The notes: generated from the letters alone by a model not told the origin. A stretch of DNA of 64,000 nt from Salipaludibacillus daqingensis (GCF_029891575.1 NZ_JARZHF010000004.1:337015-401014), one strand, 5' to 3'; shown: positions 8,985-18,500, counted from the first letter of the stretch. Made by a program: numbers and translations.

Positions 8985-9090
8985 TCCTCACACAACACAT
9001 GACAAAGGGGACCTTCCCCTAGGTTATTGCTCTAACTCTGTTAGAGTTTAACCCCCGCCCTCAGCCTTTGCTGCAAGCGGGGGTTAATTG
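8985..9090. other. Cluster of three hairpins in gene-free stretch
   Basis: Three stems in a row: AGGGG/CCCCT (about 9006-9020), AACTCT/AGAGTT (about 9032-9047) and a 10-bp perfect stem TAACCCCCGC/GCGGGGGTTA (9050-9089). The last could terminate transcription, but its T-run is poor. No gene is evident between the Spo0E-like gene and 9234. Confidence 0.5.
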
Positions 9091-9233
9091 TTTATATCCT
9101 CCTTCCCTGTTCTTTCTTCTTAAAAAACTCCTTCTTCGCGTGATAAGAATCGCTTTCTATGAGGATATTATGACGGAAGCGCTCATCAGTGTGGAGTGAC
9201 GGGTGTGTTCGTTGAGCTAAAGGGGATGTACTT

Positions 9234-9335
9234 GTGTTAAATTTATTAGTATTGACAAGTTTTTTAGGAATTTACGCTGTTTTTTTTAATCAAACAATCA
9301 CACCTGATTGCTACATATCCGCTTCATTAAATTAA
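9234..9335 (+). CDS. Possible 33-residue hydrophobic peptide
   Basis: A GTG-started ORF preceded by AAAGGGG at eight bases encodes MLNLLVLTSFLGIYAVFF and a short polar tail. Length and hydrophobicity fit small membrane peptides, but nothing else supports it. It converges with the frameshifted gene at 9344. Treat as speculative. Confidence 0.22.
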   Translation: MLNLLVLTSFLGIYAVFFNQTITPDCYISASLN

Positions 9336-9343
9336 ATGTTCAA

Positions 9344-9744
9344 CTAGGGCATCCTGTTCAAGAAGGATTTACCTGTAATTTGGTAACCTTGCTTTCTAAG
9401 TTCACCTTTGTTATTTATTTCTAAATCAGGATTCAACTTCTCATATTTTTCTTCATTTGTCATTTCCCAATTAAATCTATTTTTAACCTTGTTAGGTTTA
9501 GGCTTCCCTTTTGATAATTAGTAAAAGGTTTTGTATGGCCAATTTGAACTGCATAATCAGTGGAGAACACTCTTGGACCACTCTGATTATTGTTTATTTT
9601 CTTATATACTTTTGAATTTTGTTCTTGAAGAACTGAAGTTTTAATTTCCATAATCCCTTGGACTATAAAAAGAAAAGTCCAAATAATAGCAAAAATAATA
9701 ACAAGGACAATAACCGCTAATAATTTAGTGGGGATTGGTTCCAT
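9344..9744 (-). pseudogene. Frameshifted single-pass membrane protein
   Basis: The 5' part encodes an N-terminal transmembrane helix (KLLAVIVLVIIFAIIW) and a polar domain as far as FTNYQKG. The frame then needs one more base in the GGG run near 9507 to continue as KPKPNKVKNRFNWEMTNEEK and end with LRKQGYQITGKSFLNRMP at 9344. Both halves read like real protein, so one base has been lost, either in the genome or in the sequence. Start chosen at ATG 9744 (AAGGAGG seven bases upstream). Family not recognised. Confidence 0.6.
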
Positions 9745-9750
9745 TTCCAT

Positions 9751-10130
9751 ACCCTCCTTATCATATACAAATTAGACCTAAAACTGCTGACAAGACTTAT
9801 TCTACATCTTACTAATTCATGTCTTCTTCAATACCTTATATAATGACAGGTAAATAAAGTGTATAAAACAGAAAATATCTTTTAAAACTTTTTCTGATCA
9901 AATATCTCACATTTCTTCAGACAGATTTTTCGACAAGTGACTGGACACTCCAGATACTTACATTCGGTTCTTTATTATTGGATTTGAACAGGATTACCAC
10001 CTGACTAATCCATTATAAAGGACTTTTTCTTTGTGCAAGATATAATATTGACCTTTTTCAGTTTTCCGGATATGAAGTTAAATTAATGCAACTTCAGTGT
10101 AAAAACGATACAAATAAATTAAACAAGAAC
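9751..10130. other. Gene-free AT-rich stretch
   Basis: No ORF with a ribosome site and no clear hairpin before the sorbitol promoter. Confidence 0.5.
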
Positions 10131-10207
10131 TTGACAATCCACATTAGCTCACATATAATCAAAAACATAAGTTGCACAAAAGATTTATCAATTGCACAAA
10201 CGTGCAA
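10131..10207 (+). promoter_or_regulatory. Sorbitol operon promoter and SorC operator
   Basis: Consensus sigma-A promoter: TTGACA (10131-10136), 17 bases, TATAAT (10154-10159). Just after the predicted start lie two TTGCACAAA copies 20 bases apart (10172 and 10192); the second is half of a palindrome TTGCAC-AAAC-GTGCAA (10192-10207). Position and symmetry suggest repression by the first gene product, a SorC-type regulator. Confidence 0.8.
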
Positions 10208-10225
10208 AATGAGAGGTGAATATAA

Positions 10226-11164
10226 ATGTCATTATGGCAAGAGCAACGTCTCATAGTAAAAATTTCTAAAATGTACTACGAACAACAATTGACTCAAAGT
10301 CAAATTAGTAAAGAGTTAGGAATTTACAGAACTACTATTAGTCGCATACTAAAAAAAGCAAAACAGGATGGTATTATAGAAATCAAAATTAATTCTGATT
10401 TTGAAGACGTTTACCAACTTGAAGAAGATATTGAACAGAAATATAAACTCAAAGAAGTCATTGTCGTTCCTTCTTTTGATGATTCCGAAGATATTATTAA
10501 ACAAAGATTAGGTTTAGCTACAGCAAATTATTTAAAACAAATAATTAAAGACGGAAATACTCTTGGATTTGCATGGGGAACAACTTTAGCAAATGTATCA
10601 AACCAACTAATTAATTGTGAAAAAAAAGAGATTGATATTGTCCCATTGGTAGGTGGCCCTGGTGCAGTAGATGCAGACTATCATGTAAACACAATAGTTT
10701 ATAAAGCTGCTCAAGCTTTTCAAGGTAAAGCACACTTCATTGATTCCTCTGCCATTGTTAATAAAAAAGAAACTCGACTTGATACGATTAATTCCCAACA
10801 TTTCAGAATAATCCTTGATTATTGGTCGAAATTGGATATTGCAGTATTAGGAATTGGAGCTCAATTAAAATCATCTAACCTCATCTGGACTGGATTTTTT
10901 GGAAATGAAGAAATAGAAGAACTAGATAAAGAAAATGCAATAGGAGATATTTGTTCAAGATTCTATGATTCTAATGGTCAAGTTATCCATTCTGAATTAG
11001 CAGATCGAACCATTGCTATTGAATTACCAAGTCTCAGAAGCGTTCCTTACTCCATTGGAGTTGCTGAATCAAAAGAAAAAGTTCCATCAATTTTGGGTGC
11101 TTTAAAAGGCCAGTTCATCAATGTACTTATAACCGATGAAGAAACAGCTAAAGAATTATTATAG
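10226..11164 (+). CDS. SorC/DeoR-family sugar-binding transcriptional regulator
   Basis: 312-residue regulator. An N-terminal helix-turn-helix (LTQSQISKELGIYRTTISRI, about 22-41) is followed by a sugar-phosphate-binding domain of the SorC type (LGFAWGTTLANV, DIVPLVGGPGAV, AVLGIGAQ). First gene of a sorbitol PTS operon and ribosome-bound through GAGAGGTGAA. It probably senses sorbitol-6-phosphate and binds the TTGCAC repeats in its own leader; the ligand is inferred from the operon. Confidence 0.88.
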   Translation: MSLWQEQRLIVKISKMYYEQQLTQSQISKELGIYRTTISRILKKAKQDGIIEIKINSDFEDVYQLEEDIEQKYKLKEVIVVPSFDDSEDIIKQRLGLATANYLKQIIKDGNTLGFAWGTTLANVSNQLINCEKKEIDIVPLVGGPGAVDADYHVNTIVYKAAQAFQGKAHFIDSSAIVNKKETRLDTINSQHFRIILDYWSKLDIAVLGIGAQLKSSNLIWTGFFGNEEIEELDKENAIGDICSRFYDSNGQVIHSELADRTIAIELPSLRSVPYSIGVAESKEKVPSILGALKGQFINVLITDEETAKELL

Positions 11165-11197
11165 TACTTTTTGAAAACGCTTAAGAGGAGTGGGGAT

Positions 11198-11641
11198 ATG
11201 ATTATTTATCTAATTATCTTAATTGGGCTTGCTTGGTTAGTACAAAGCTTTCTAGGATTTCTTCAAATTAGACATTTTAATAAACATTTCGTGGAGATGA
11301 GAAGAGTCGGTAAAGTAGCAATCGGTCGAAGACGTGGACTATTTCGCGCAGGAACTGTTGTGATGTTAGGAGTTAATTCCCGAAAAGAAATTATTGACGC
11401 AAGAAAAATGCAAGGCGTGACTGTATTATCAAAAGTAAAGCCACTTAAAGGGTTAGAGCAGAAAAACATATTAAAAATCACAGAGGCAGAATTAAAGAAA
11501 TTTGACGTTTTGACAGCAGCATCGATTCAAGATGCAGTTGCCCAATATAAAACGGTAGTCTTACAAGGAGGTGAAGTGAAAGAACAGCCGAGTCTATTCA
11601 AGAAAATATCTAATAAGTTCTTAAAATTAAAAGAGGGGTGA
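11198..11641 (+). CDS. gutM: Glucitol operon activator-like protein GutM
   Basis: 147 residues with one N-terminal membrane helix ([20 protein letters not shown]) and the GutM core [20 protein letters not shown]. The family assists expression of glucitol operons in enterobacteria and is commonly kept between regulator and PTS genes in Firmicutes. Start at ATG 11198 chosen for its GAGGAG site; the frame is open upstream. Four bases separate it from the IIC gene. Confidence 0.85.
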   Translation: MIIYLIILIGLAWLVQSFLGFLQIRHFNKHFVEMRRVGKVAIGRRRGLFRAGTVVMLGVNSRKEIIDARKMQGVTVLSKVKPLKGLEQKNILKITEAELKKFDVLTAASIQDAVAQYKTVVLQGGEVKEQPSLFKKISNKFLKLKEG

Positions 11642-11645
11642 AAAA

Positions 11646-12194
11646 ATGGTAGATTTAATTACAAATTTCGCTGATGGTTTCATAGGATTGTTCGAGGCAG
11701 GTGGTGAGGTTTTTGTTGATTTTGTTACAGGAATCATACCTTTATTAATCTGTTTACTCGTTGCAATGAATGCCATTGTAAAGTTTATTGGTGAAGAAAG
11801 AGTAGAGAAATATGCTGCTAGAGCAGGAGGAAATATTTTTTCGCGCTACTTTATTTTACCAGTTGTGGGAACTTTCTTTTTAGCAAATCCTATGACATTG
11901 TCACTTGGAAGGTTCTTACCTGAAAATCGAAAACCTAGTTATTATGCTGCGGCTTCGTTTTCATGTCATTCTCATAATGGATTATTTCCTCACGTAAATC
12001 CTGGAGAGTTGTTTGTATTTTTAGGTATTGCTAGTGGGATTACGACACTTGGATTACCTGTAGGAGAGCTAGCGGTGTTTTATTTCTTAGTTGGTATTGT
12101 TACGAACTTCTTCCGTGGATGGGTGACAGACTTTACAACAGCTTATGTCGAGAAACAGCAAGGCATTAAATTAAAAACAAAAATGGAATTATAA
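11646..12194 (+). CDS. srlA: PTS glucitol/sorbitol transporter subunit IIC
   Basis: 182-residue integral membrane component of the sorbitol phosphotransferase system. Family marks include [20 protein letters not shown] and [20 protein letters not shown]. With the IIBC protein it forms the sorbitol channel and phosphorylation site. Tightly spaced with gutM and with the IIBC gene 12 bases downstream. Confidence 0.95.
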   Translation: MVDLITNFADGFIGLFEAGGEVFVDFVTGIIPLLICLLVAMNAIVKFIGEERVEKYAARAGGNIFSRYFILPVVGTFFLANPMTLSLGRFLPENRKPSYYAAASFSCHSHNGLFPHVNPGELFVFLGIASGITTLGLPVGELAVFYFLVGIVTNFFRGWVTDFTTAYVEKQQGIKLKTKMEL

Positions 12195-12206
12195 AGGGGT
12201 GTTAAC

Positions 12207-13214
12207 ATGAGTCAAAATCAATATCGACCTATTAAGGTAACGAAGGGACAAGGTGGATTTGGCGGGCCACTTCATATCCACGTAGACGAGAACAAAAACA
12301 AAATTGTTTATATCACAGGTGGGGACAGACCCGATGTTGCAGATCGGATTGCCGAGCTCACTGACTGCGAATTAGTTGACGGATTCAAAACAAGCGTTCC
12401 CGAAGAAGAAACCGCTTGTGTCATCATCAATTGTGGCGGTACACTCCGGTGTGGAGTCTACCCCAAAAAACGAATTCCGACAATAAACATTGAGTCTACG
12501 GGGCAAAGTGGCCCACTAGCTAAGTATATCACAGAGGATATTTATGTGTCAGGGGTCCGACCAACAAATATTTCCTTATTAGATGATCCTGAAAGTGCCT
12601 CCGCACTAGAGAATAGTTCTGAACCTGAACAAGAAAGAAAATATACTTCTGACAAAAAAATAAGTGAACAACAAAAACCAAGAGGACTAATGACAAAAAT
12701 CGGGATGGGAATGGGAAATATTGTGAACACTCTATTCCAAGCTGGTCGAGATACGATCGACACTGTATTAAAGACCATCCTTCCTTTTATGGCTTTTGTA
12801 GCTATGCTTATCGGGGTTATTTTAGAAACAGGAATCGGGGACTTATTTGCCCAATTCTTATCTCCATACGCTGGTTCTCTACCTGGTCTATTAGTCATTT
12901 CTTTAGTCGTTTCCTTTCCATTACTATCTCCATTTTTAGGGCCTGGTGCTGTTATTGCTCAGGTAGTAGGAGTATTAATTGGTACTGAAATAGGAAGAGG
13001 GAATATTCCCCCTCAACTTGCTTTACCCGCATTATTCGCAATCAACTCTCAAGCTGCGGCTGACTTTGTGCCAGTAGGTCTCGGTCTTGCAGAAGCTGAA
13101 CCCGAAACAGTGGAAGTTGGTGTACCATCCGTCCTTTATTCTAGGTTTTTAACTGGAGCTCCGACTGTATTTGTAGCTTGGTTGGCCAGTTTCGGATTAT
13201 ATACAAATTACTAA
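12207..13214 (+). CDS. srlE: PTS glucitol/sorbitol transporter subunit IIBC
   Basis: 335 residues. The N-terminal IIB domain carries the phosphorylated cysteine in [18 protein letters not shown], then a charged linker (about 135-155), then a membrane IIC domain ([35 protein letters not shown]). Transfers phosphate from IIA to incoming sorbitol. Length and order match the enterobacterial SrlE. Confidence 0.95.
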   Translation: MSQNQYRPIKVTKGQGGFGGPLHIHVDENKNKIVYITGGDRPDVADRIAELTDCELVDGFKTSVPEEETACVIINCGGTLRCGVYPKKRIPTINIESTGQSGPLAKYITEDIYVSGVRPTNISLLDDPESASALENSSEPEQERKYTSDKKISEQQKPRGLMTKIGMGMGNIVNTLFQAGRDTIDTVLKTILPFMAFVAMLIGVILETGIGDLFAQFLSPYAGSLPGLLVISLVVSFPLLSPFLGPGAVIAQVVGVLIGTEIGRGNIPPQLALPALFAINSQAAADFVPVGLGLAEAEPETVEVGVPSVLYSRFLTGAPTVFVAWLASFGLYTNY

Positions 13215-13237
13215 AACAATAATTAAAGGGGTTATTT

Positions 13238-13606
13238 ATGATGACAGTCATCTATGAAACAAATGTCGTTGAACTTGGAGATATGGTGGAGTCTTTTTAT
13301 GATGATCAAATGATTATTCTATTTGAAATCGGAGCACCAGAAGAAATGAGAGAGTATTGCGTCTTACACGAAAAAAATCAACTTCATGATGAGATTCAAG
13401 TTGACGACACCCTTTACATTGGAGAAGAGTCTTACAAAGTAACAGCCGTTGGAAGTGCTGTAAATAAAAATCTAAATCAATTAGGTCATATCACCCTTAG
13501 CTTCTACGGGAAAACTGAACCGGACCTACCTGGTTATCTTTGTCTTGAAAATAAAAAGATTAAACCAGTTATAGAGGGGAATTCAATTAAAATCTTACGT
13601 GGTTAA
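13238..13606 (+). CDS. srlB: PTS glucitol/sorbitol transporter subunit IIA
   Basis: 122-residue cytosolic phosphocarrier. The histidine in CVLHEKNQLH is the likely phosphorylation site; GHITLSFYG is a conserved family stretch. It accepts phosphate from HPr and passes it to the IIB cysteine of the preceding gene. Two adjacent ATGs (13238 and 13241) follow AAAGGGG. Confidence 0.93.
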   Translation: MMTVIYETNVVELGDMVESFYDDQMIILFEIGAPEEMREYCVLHEKNQLHDEIQVDDTLYIGEESYKVTAVGSAVNKNLNQLGHITLSFYGKTEPDLPGYLCLENKKIKPVIEGNSIKILRG

Positions 13607-13624
13607 ACATAATGGAGGTGCCTC

Positions 13625-14401
13625 ATGAATAAGAAAACAGCTATTATTGCAGGTGGAGGTCAAAGTCTCGGTGAAGCACTGTGTCATCGCCTCGCTGAAG
13701 AAAACTATCAAATCATTGTTGTTGATATAAATAAAGAGAATGCTCATAAAGTCGCTACTGATGTAGCAAATAATTTTAATGTTCCTACATTATCCATAAA
13801 GTGTGATGTTACAAAAGAGGACGAAGTCCGAGAGTTAGTTAATCAAACGAAAGAAAAATTCACAACGATCGATTTATTAGTTTACAATGCTGGTATCGCA
13901 GTCAGTAAAAAAATAAATAGTTTTGAAGTAAATGATTGGGATAAAACGGTTGATGTAAATCTAAAGGGATATTTTCTATGTGCTAGAGAAGTCTCTAAAG
14001 TCATGATCGAACAAGGATTTGGTAATATAATTCAAATAAATTCTAAGTCCGGTAAAGTTGGAAGCAAGCACAATTCTGCTTACTCTGCATCTAAATTTGG
14101 TGGAGTCGGCTTAACACAAAGTCTTGCTCTCGACTTAGCTGAACATAACATTCGTGTAAATTCGATAATGCCTGGAAATCTTTTGGATTCTCCAATGTTT
14201 CAAAGTCTTATCCCTCAATATGCAGCAAAATTGGAAATAAAAGAGGATGAAGTGCTTGATGTCTATAAAAATAAAGTTCCATTAAAAAGAGGCTGCACTT
14301 ATGATGACATTGCAAATGCTGTAATATTCTACGCATCAGAAAAAGCATCATATATGACAGGACAGACCATTAATGTAACAGGCGGACAAGTGATGCATTA
14401 A
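13625..14401 (+). CDS. srlD: Sorbitol-6-phosphate 2-dehydrogenase (SDR)
   Basis: 258-residue short-chain dehydrogenase that oxidises sorbitol-6-phosphate to fructose-6-phosphate with NAD+. The cofactor loop is AGGGQSLGEA (residues 9-18), the structural motif YNAGI, and the catalytic Tyr and Lys lie in SAYSASKFGG. AATGGAGGTG precedes ATG 13625. It closes the sorbitol operon, which ends at the terminator 12 bases downstream. Confidence 0.93.
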   Translation: MNKKTAIIAGGGQSLGEALCHRLAEENYQIIVVDINKENAHKVATDVANNFNVPTLSIKCDVTKEDEVRELVNQTKEKFTTIDLLVYNAGIAVSKKINSFEVNDWDKTVDVNLKGYFLCAREVSKVMIEQGFGNIIQINSKSGKVGSKHNSAYSASKFGGVGLTQSLALDLAEHNIRVNSIMPGNLLDSPMFQSLIPQYAAKLEIKEDEVLDVYKNKVPLKRGCTYDDIANAVIFYASEKASYMTGQTINVTGGQVMH

Positions 14402-14412
14402 AACAATAAAAA

Positions 14413-14441
14413 TGAGCACGCAAATTGTGTGCTCTTTTTTG
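14413..14441 (+). terminator. Terminator after sorbitol operon
   Basis: GAGCACGCAA pairs with TTGTGTGCTC (one G-U) over a one-base loop, then six T. Placed between srlD and the transaldolase, so the latter may get only partial read-through. Confidence 0.85.
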
Positions 14442-14472
14442 TAATCTAATTCATTTGCTAGGAGTGGGGTAC

Positions 14473-15144
14473 ATGAAAATCTATATTGATTCTGCTAATA
14501 TTAATGAGATAAATGAGTTAAACAACTTAATGCCTATTGATGGTGTCACAACAAATCCATCTATTATCTGTAAAGAAAATCGTAACAACTCTTTAGAACT
14601 ATTAAAACAAATTCGAGAAATCCTACGTGATGATCAACTCTTATTTACACAAGTTATTGAAGACAATTACGATAAACTTATTGACCAGGCGTATCAGCTT
14701 CTAAATTTGCTCGGTAAAGACACTGTGATTAAAATACCTGTTACATTTAACGGTTTAAAAGCTATCCAATATCTCGAAAAAAATAATATTAATACTTTGG
14801 CCACTGCAGTGTTCCACCCTCAACAAACAAATTGGGCCGCAAAAGCAGGTGCTAAGTATGTTGCACCTTATGTTAATCGAATAGACCATCACGGAGGGGA
14901 TGGAATAAAAGTTGTCAAAGAAAGTCTTTGTATAATTAAAAATTATGATTACAAATCTGAAGTAGTAGCCGCTAGTTTTAAAAATACGAAGCAGCTACAT
15001 GAATGTGCATTAATAGGAACACATTCGATCACGGCTAGCCCAAACATTCTCAAACAATCCTTTTCACATTTGAGTTCATCATCTAGCGTAGCGCAATTTC
15101 AACAAGATTGGATAGATAAATACGGGAGTAAAAAATTAACATAA
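14473..15144 (+). CDS. Transaldolase / fructose-6-phosphate aldolase-like protein
   Basis: 223-residue small TIM-barrel enzyme of the TalC/FSA group. Landmarks: MKIYIDSANINEINEL, DGVTTNPSII, the Schiff-base lysine in TVIKIPVT, and ATAVFHPQQTNWAAKAGAKY. Depending on subgroup it either moves dihydroxyacetone units or splits fructose-6-phosphate, the product of the sorbitol pathway just upstream. Start at ATG 14473 with GGAGTGGGG; the open frame begins earlier inside the terminator. Subgroup cannot be settled by eye. Confidence 0.85.
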   Translation: MKIYIDSANINEINELNNLMPIDGVTTNPSIICKENRNNSLELLKQIREILRDDQLLFTQVIEDNYDKLIDQAYQLLNLLGKDTVIKIPVTFNGLKAIQYLEKNNINTLATAVFHPQQTNWAAKAGAKYVAPYVNRIDHHGGDGIKVVKESLCIIKNYDYKSEVVAASFKNTKQLHECALIGTHSITASPNILKQSFSHLSSSSSVAQFQQDWIDKYGSKKLT

Positions 15145-15233
15145 TTTATGTAAATTTGAGGAGTGACAAAATGTTGCTCCTTAAATGGATTAATATAATA
15201 ACCTTAGTTTTGCAATTAAAACGAAATTATCAT

Positions 15234-15278
15234 AAAAAAACGACACCATTCCTCGATAGGACGAAGAACCGCGTCGTT
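15234..15278 (-). terminator. Displaced tRNA-Ala terminator (outer copy)
   Basis: Minus-strand stem AACGACGC/GTGTCGTT enclosing a small TCCT/AGGA hairpin, then seven T. It is a near copy of the terminator behind the intact tRNA-Ala at 37253-37297, and homology continues to 15297, including the tRNA 3' CCA and next bases. Confidence 0.75.
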
Positions 15279-15290
15279 GATAGCGTTATG

Positions 15291-15437
15291 TATGGTGCAC
15301 TTTCCAAGTACTACTATGTTCATTCGCTTCGTAGCTTCTCGACGTAGTGTAGCTCACTTAAATATGGTGCACCCTAAGGGCACTACTGATGTTCGTTTGC
15401 TTCGCCGAAAACTCGACGTTGCTAAGCAAACATTAAA
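15291..15437. repeat. Two imperfect ~74-bp tandem units, each starting TATGGTGCAC
   Basis: Units start at 15291 and 15363; a third TATGGTG begins the tRNA fragment at 15438. The units share CTACT-TGTTC-TTGCTTCG-TCTCGACGT-like blocks with many differences. Each start coincides with the CCA end of a tRNA-Ala gene, suggesting decayed ends of earlier integration events. Confidence 0.5.
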
Positions 15438-15485
15438 TATGGTGGAGCATAGCGGGCTCGAACCGCTGACCTCTTGGCTGCCAGC
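15438..15485 (-). repeat. attL: 48-bp direct repeat, 3' part of tRNA-Ala(GGC)
   Basis: Identical over 48 bases to 37310-37357, which includes the 3' end of the intact tRNA-Ala(GGC) from the CCA to the anticodon loop. The sequence diverges at 15486. This is the outer end of the integrated element. Confidence 0.9.
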
Positions 15486-16047
15486 GTAGAAAGTGTAGTT
15501 TCCTATGATGATTTGAGATTATCTAGATGCCTCTACAATCAACAATATTTAGGTTATGTTAATCAAAATAGAAACTACAATATCCTTTGATTACCGATAG
15601 TGCGTTACCATATTGTGACCAAAGAGTAAGATGTAGTAGCTTTGCCAACTTTTAAATACTTAGTCTATAATATAGTTTTATTTCTACATTCGACACGACT
15701 GGTGTACTGACTATAGATAACAAAAACTAAAGATGTAAGTAGTGTTCACCTAAATATGAGCAATAATAATAATTAAATGAATGAATCATAATTTATTATA
15801 ATATGATTGTATTAGTTTCAAATTAAATAGTTAAAATATAAAGTAACTGTTAGGATTTATGAAAATAGTGATTAATATTACATTACTTTCTAAAACAGTC
15901 CAGAAAACCACTATATACAATATAAATTAATTTTTCCAAAAGATACTAACTTAAAATTAGAATGATAATATTCTAGCCAAGAATATATGGAGTATTAGAA
16001 AAATTCACATGTTAAATAATCGTTCTATTAGGGTAAGGAGTGAAAAA
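15486..16047. other. AT-rich left end of integrated element, no gene seen
   Basis: More than 75 percent AT by eye, with no ORF backed by a ribosome site and no tRNA or clear inverted repeat. Confidence 0.5.
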
Positions 16048-16293
16048 ATGGAACAACCGAAAGTAAAAGTTTTTGGGCAAGTATATAATGTAATTGTAAT
16101 TGAGTTTGATAAAAAATCAGGTCAAATAACAAAAATTGTGTATCAAGTAAGTGAACACCAGAACAAAACAATATTTAGAAGTAAAGATATGATAACCAAA
16201 TCATTAACATCTAAATTTAAAATTCAAGGGTTAACACCTCACCCTTATTATAATTATGCATATGCACCTCAACTAGAATGTTTGCTTGTCTAA
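16048..16293 (+). CDS. Hypothetical 81-residue protein
   Basis: A perfect AAGGAG site seven bases before ATG 16048 supports translation. The product is basic and beta-rich in look (KVKVFGQVYNVIVIEFDKK) and ends YAYAPQLECLLV. No family recognised. It is the first gene inside the element and converges with the Gabija-like pair, so a defence accessory or an anti-defence role is possible but unsupported. Confidence 0.6.
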   Translation: MEQPKVKVFGQVYNVIVIEFDKKSGQITKIVYQVSEHQNKTIFRSKDMITKSLTSKFKIQGLTPHPYYNYAYAPQLECLLV

Positions 16294-16304
16294 AGTAATG
16301 ACAG

Positions 16305-16329
16305 AATCTCGCAAAGTCTTTGCGAGATT
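16305..16329. terminator. Hairpin between the 81-residue ORF and gajB
   Basis: Perfect 11-bp stem AATCTCGCAAA/TTTGCGAGATT with a three-base loop. Lacks a strong T-run on either strand; may end convergent transcripts. Confidence 0.5.
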
Positions 16330-16424
16330 AATGAAACAGTTTAAGGAAAATCTATAATGCAATTATTGTTAAGATTAATTAAAAATATTTATAGCCATCT
16401 GAAAAGCAAGTTAAGAGAATAATT

Positions 16425-18500
16425 TTATGTTTTTAAATTTTTTTCAAACGGATGAATTTCGCCGAATATTCCCTTTATTCCATTTTCAAAGTTTGATACA
16501 TCATCAATATATAAAATTCGCAAGTTTCTAATAGCCCTAGAACAAGAAACGTATAGTAGATTTTGTGTTTGTTCAAATTTTTGTTTATCCCTATCTTCTA
16601 AATCACCCGAATTTGCTATATTTTCAAAAAAGTGATTAAAATAATTTCGGTTCAATCCAAAGGCATTCTCCATAATAATTATAACATTATCAAACTCAAG
16701 CCCTTTTGTACCATGGTATGTATGATAAATAACTTTCTCCACTTGTTTTTCAGAGATAAATTTATACCATACCTCATACTCATCAATATTTATTTTTAGT
16801 AATTTTTCTATAGTATTGTTTGCATGCTCAACATCATCGTCCGATTTATTGTTGAATAATCTTTCAATAAGATAATTACTAAATAGTTCATGTGTGATTC
16901 CTTCAAATCCCAATGTCCAATCTACTAATTTTTTATATTTATTATTATTGTTGTTGTTGTTATATATAGCTGACATTGATACTATATACTCTCCTAACGT
17001 TTTCCCCTCAACTTGATTTAAAGTATTAACTAATTCTTTTAATTCTTCTAACTTCATATCTTCAAAAAAGTTACTTCTAGGTAATATATCAATGACCGGA
17101 GTGTTTATATTCTTGAGGTTATTGTATAATCTAATAATATTAAAAAGTAACTTTGGGATCTCACCAAGCTTATATAAATCATTACTTAAAAGTTCCGTAT
17201 TAAGTTGATTATATTTAAGCCCTTTATATTTATCAGTCTCTTTAAAAGCTTCATATATATTCTCAAACCCACTATATTGTGCAACTGTCTTATTCGTTAA
17301 TACAAGGCAATGCAATTGATTTTTTTCTGTTATATCCCATTCCTCTATATACTTGTTTATAAATTCCCTAACATCAACCTGAGTTCCTTCATAAAACTTT
17401 ACACTACCACCTTCACAATCATCATAAATGGATCTTTGTTCAATTTCATCATTTCTTATTTTATTTATAACCTCAATAACCTCTTTCGTAGACCTTCTAT
17501 TAAACTCTTTAATAATATAATTTAAATCTGAGTGAATTTCTGTTATTTTACTTCCTACACCTTTATCATAAATATTTTGAGCAGTATCCCCAAAATATCC
17601 AATTAAACTCTTATGACCAATATTTTTTGCATACTTTTCTAAATAACTCATTATTGACACGACTGTTTGATCAGTATCCTGATACTCATCAATAAAAATT
17701 AGAGGATATTTATCTACGATTATCTGTTTTAATAGGTCATACCTTTCGATAATTTTCAAACCATAATCTAACAAGGTATCATGGCTAATTTGCATATTAT
17801 GAAGTAGGTCACTATTATAAATAGAATTGTATTCTACAGATTCATATCCTTTTTCATTTGATTTTATATTTTTATAACATTTGTAATAATTTTCTACTTT
17901 GTAAACAGTGCTGACTATTTTTCTAAAATGGCTAACGTTTCTAAGTATATCAGAGTATTCTTTTAATAGAGGATGGAACACCTCTTTCAATGGTGCTGCT
18001 TTAACACTATAATTTTGATAAAAAAGATCCTTATTCTCGATCATAATTTTTTTAAAGTTTTCTTTTTGTGTAGTATCTAATTGTTGATATTTTCGATATT
18101 CTTCACCAAACTTCAATTTCTGATTTAAACTATAAATCTCTTCTCTTAATTTTTCTGTATGGATTTCTACTAATTCTTTCTGATAAAATCTTATAAGCTC
18201 CCATACTCTTTCATGTATTGTAGAAACTAAAACTAAATCAGTGTTACCAAGCCTTTCTTTAACTTCTCTAGTAGCAACATTTGTATATGTAATACAAATT
18301 ACCTTTTGATTGTGTTTCTTTAAAATTCTTTCGTAATTTCTTATTACATATTTTAAACTCTCAATAAGAGCATATGTTTTTCCAGAACCCGCACCAGCAT
18401 TAAAAATGAAACTTTCACTCTTATCGATGGAATTAAAGATTGCTTTTAATGACTTCTGTTCCTTTTGTTTATTTAGTGTAGATATTTTCAATAAATTCAT
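16425..18500 (-). CDS. gajB: GajB-like UvrD/Rep-type helicase
   Basis: 691-residue superfamily 1A helicase. Motifs in order: Walker A AGAGSGKT (35-42), Ia VICITYTNVATREV, II LIFIDEYQDTD (about 268-277), III GDTAQNIYD (304-312), V TYHGTKGLEFDNVII and VI LLYVSCSRAIR. In Gabija the helicase partner senses DNA ends and activates the OLD nuclease (family knowledge). The gene follows gajA after two bases, with its ribosome site GGAGAGGAGG inside the last gajA codons, so I start at ATG 18500 rather than the upstream ATG at 18536. It is longer than the roughly 500-residue reference GajB, so Gabija-like is safer than Gabija. Confidence 0.82.
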   Translation of the reverse strand: MNLLKISTLNKQKEQKSLKAIFNSIDKSESFIFNAGAGSGKTYALIESLKYVIRNYERILKKHNQKVICITYTNVATREVKERLGNTDLVLVSTIHERVWELIRFYQKELVEIHTEKLREEIYSLNQKLKFGEEYRKYQQLDTTQKENFKKIMIENKDLFYQNYSVKAAPLKEVFHPLLKEYSDILRNVSHFRKIVSTVYKVENYYKCYKNIKSNEKGYESVEYNSIYNSDLLHNMQISHDTLLDYGLKIIERYDLLKQIIVDKYPLIFIDEYQDTDQTVVSIMSYLEKYAKNIGHKSLIGYFGDTAQNIYDKGVGSKITEIHSDLNYIIKEFNRRSTKEVIEVINKIRNDEIEQRSIYDDCEGGSVKFYEGTQVDVREFINKYIEEWDITEKNQLHCLVLTNKTVAQYSGFENIYEAFKETDKYKGLKYNQLNTELLSNDLYKLGEIPKLLFNIIRLYNNLKNINTPVIDILPRSNFFEDMKLEELKELVNTLNQVEGKTLGEYIVSMSAIYNNNNNNNKYKKLVDWTLGFEGITHELFSNYLIERLFNNKSDDDVEHANNTIEKLLKINIDEYEVWYKFISEKQVEKVIYHTYHGTKGLEFDNVIIIMENAFGLNRNYFNHFFENIANSGDLEDRDKQKFEQTQNLLYVSCSRAIRNLRILYIDDVSNFENGIKGIFGEIHPFEKNLKT

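Noticed and set aside
15171..15347. Plus-strand ORF after the transaldolase, with a GAGGAGTG site
   Set aside because: It reads through the tRNA terminator hairpin and repeat units; at most a gene truncated by the insertion. Not supported enough to call.
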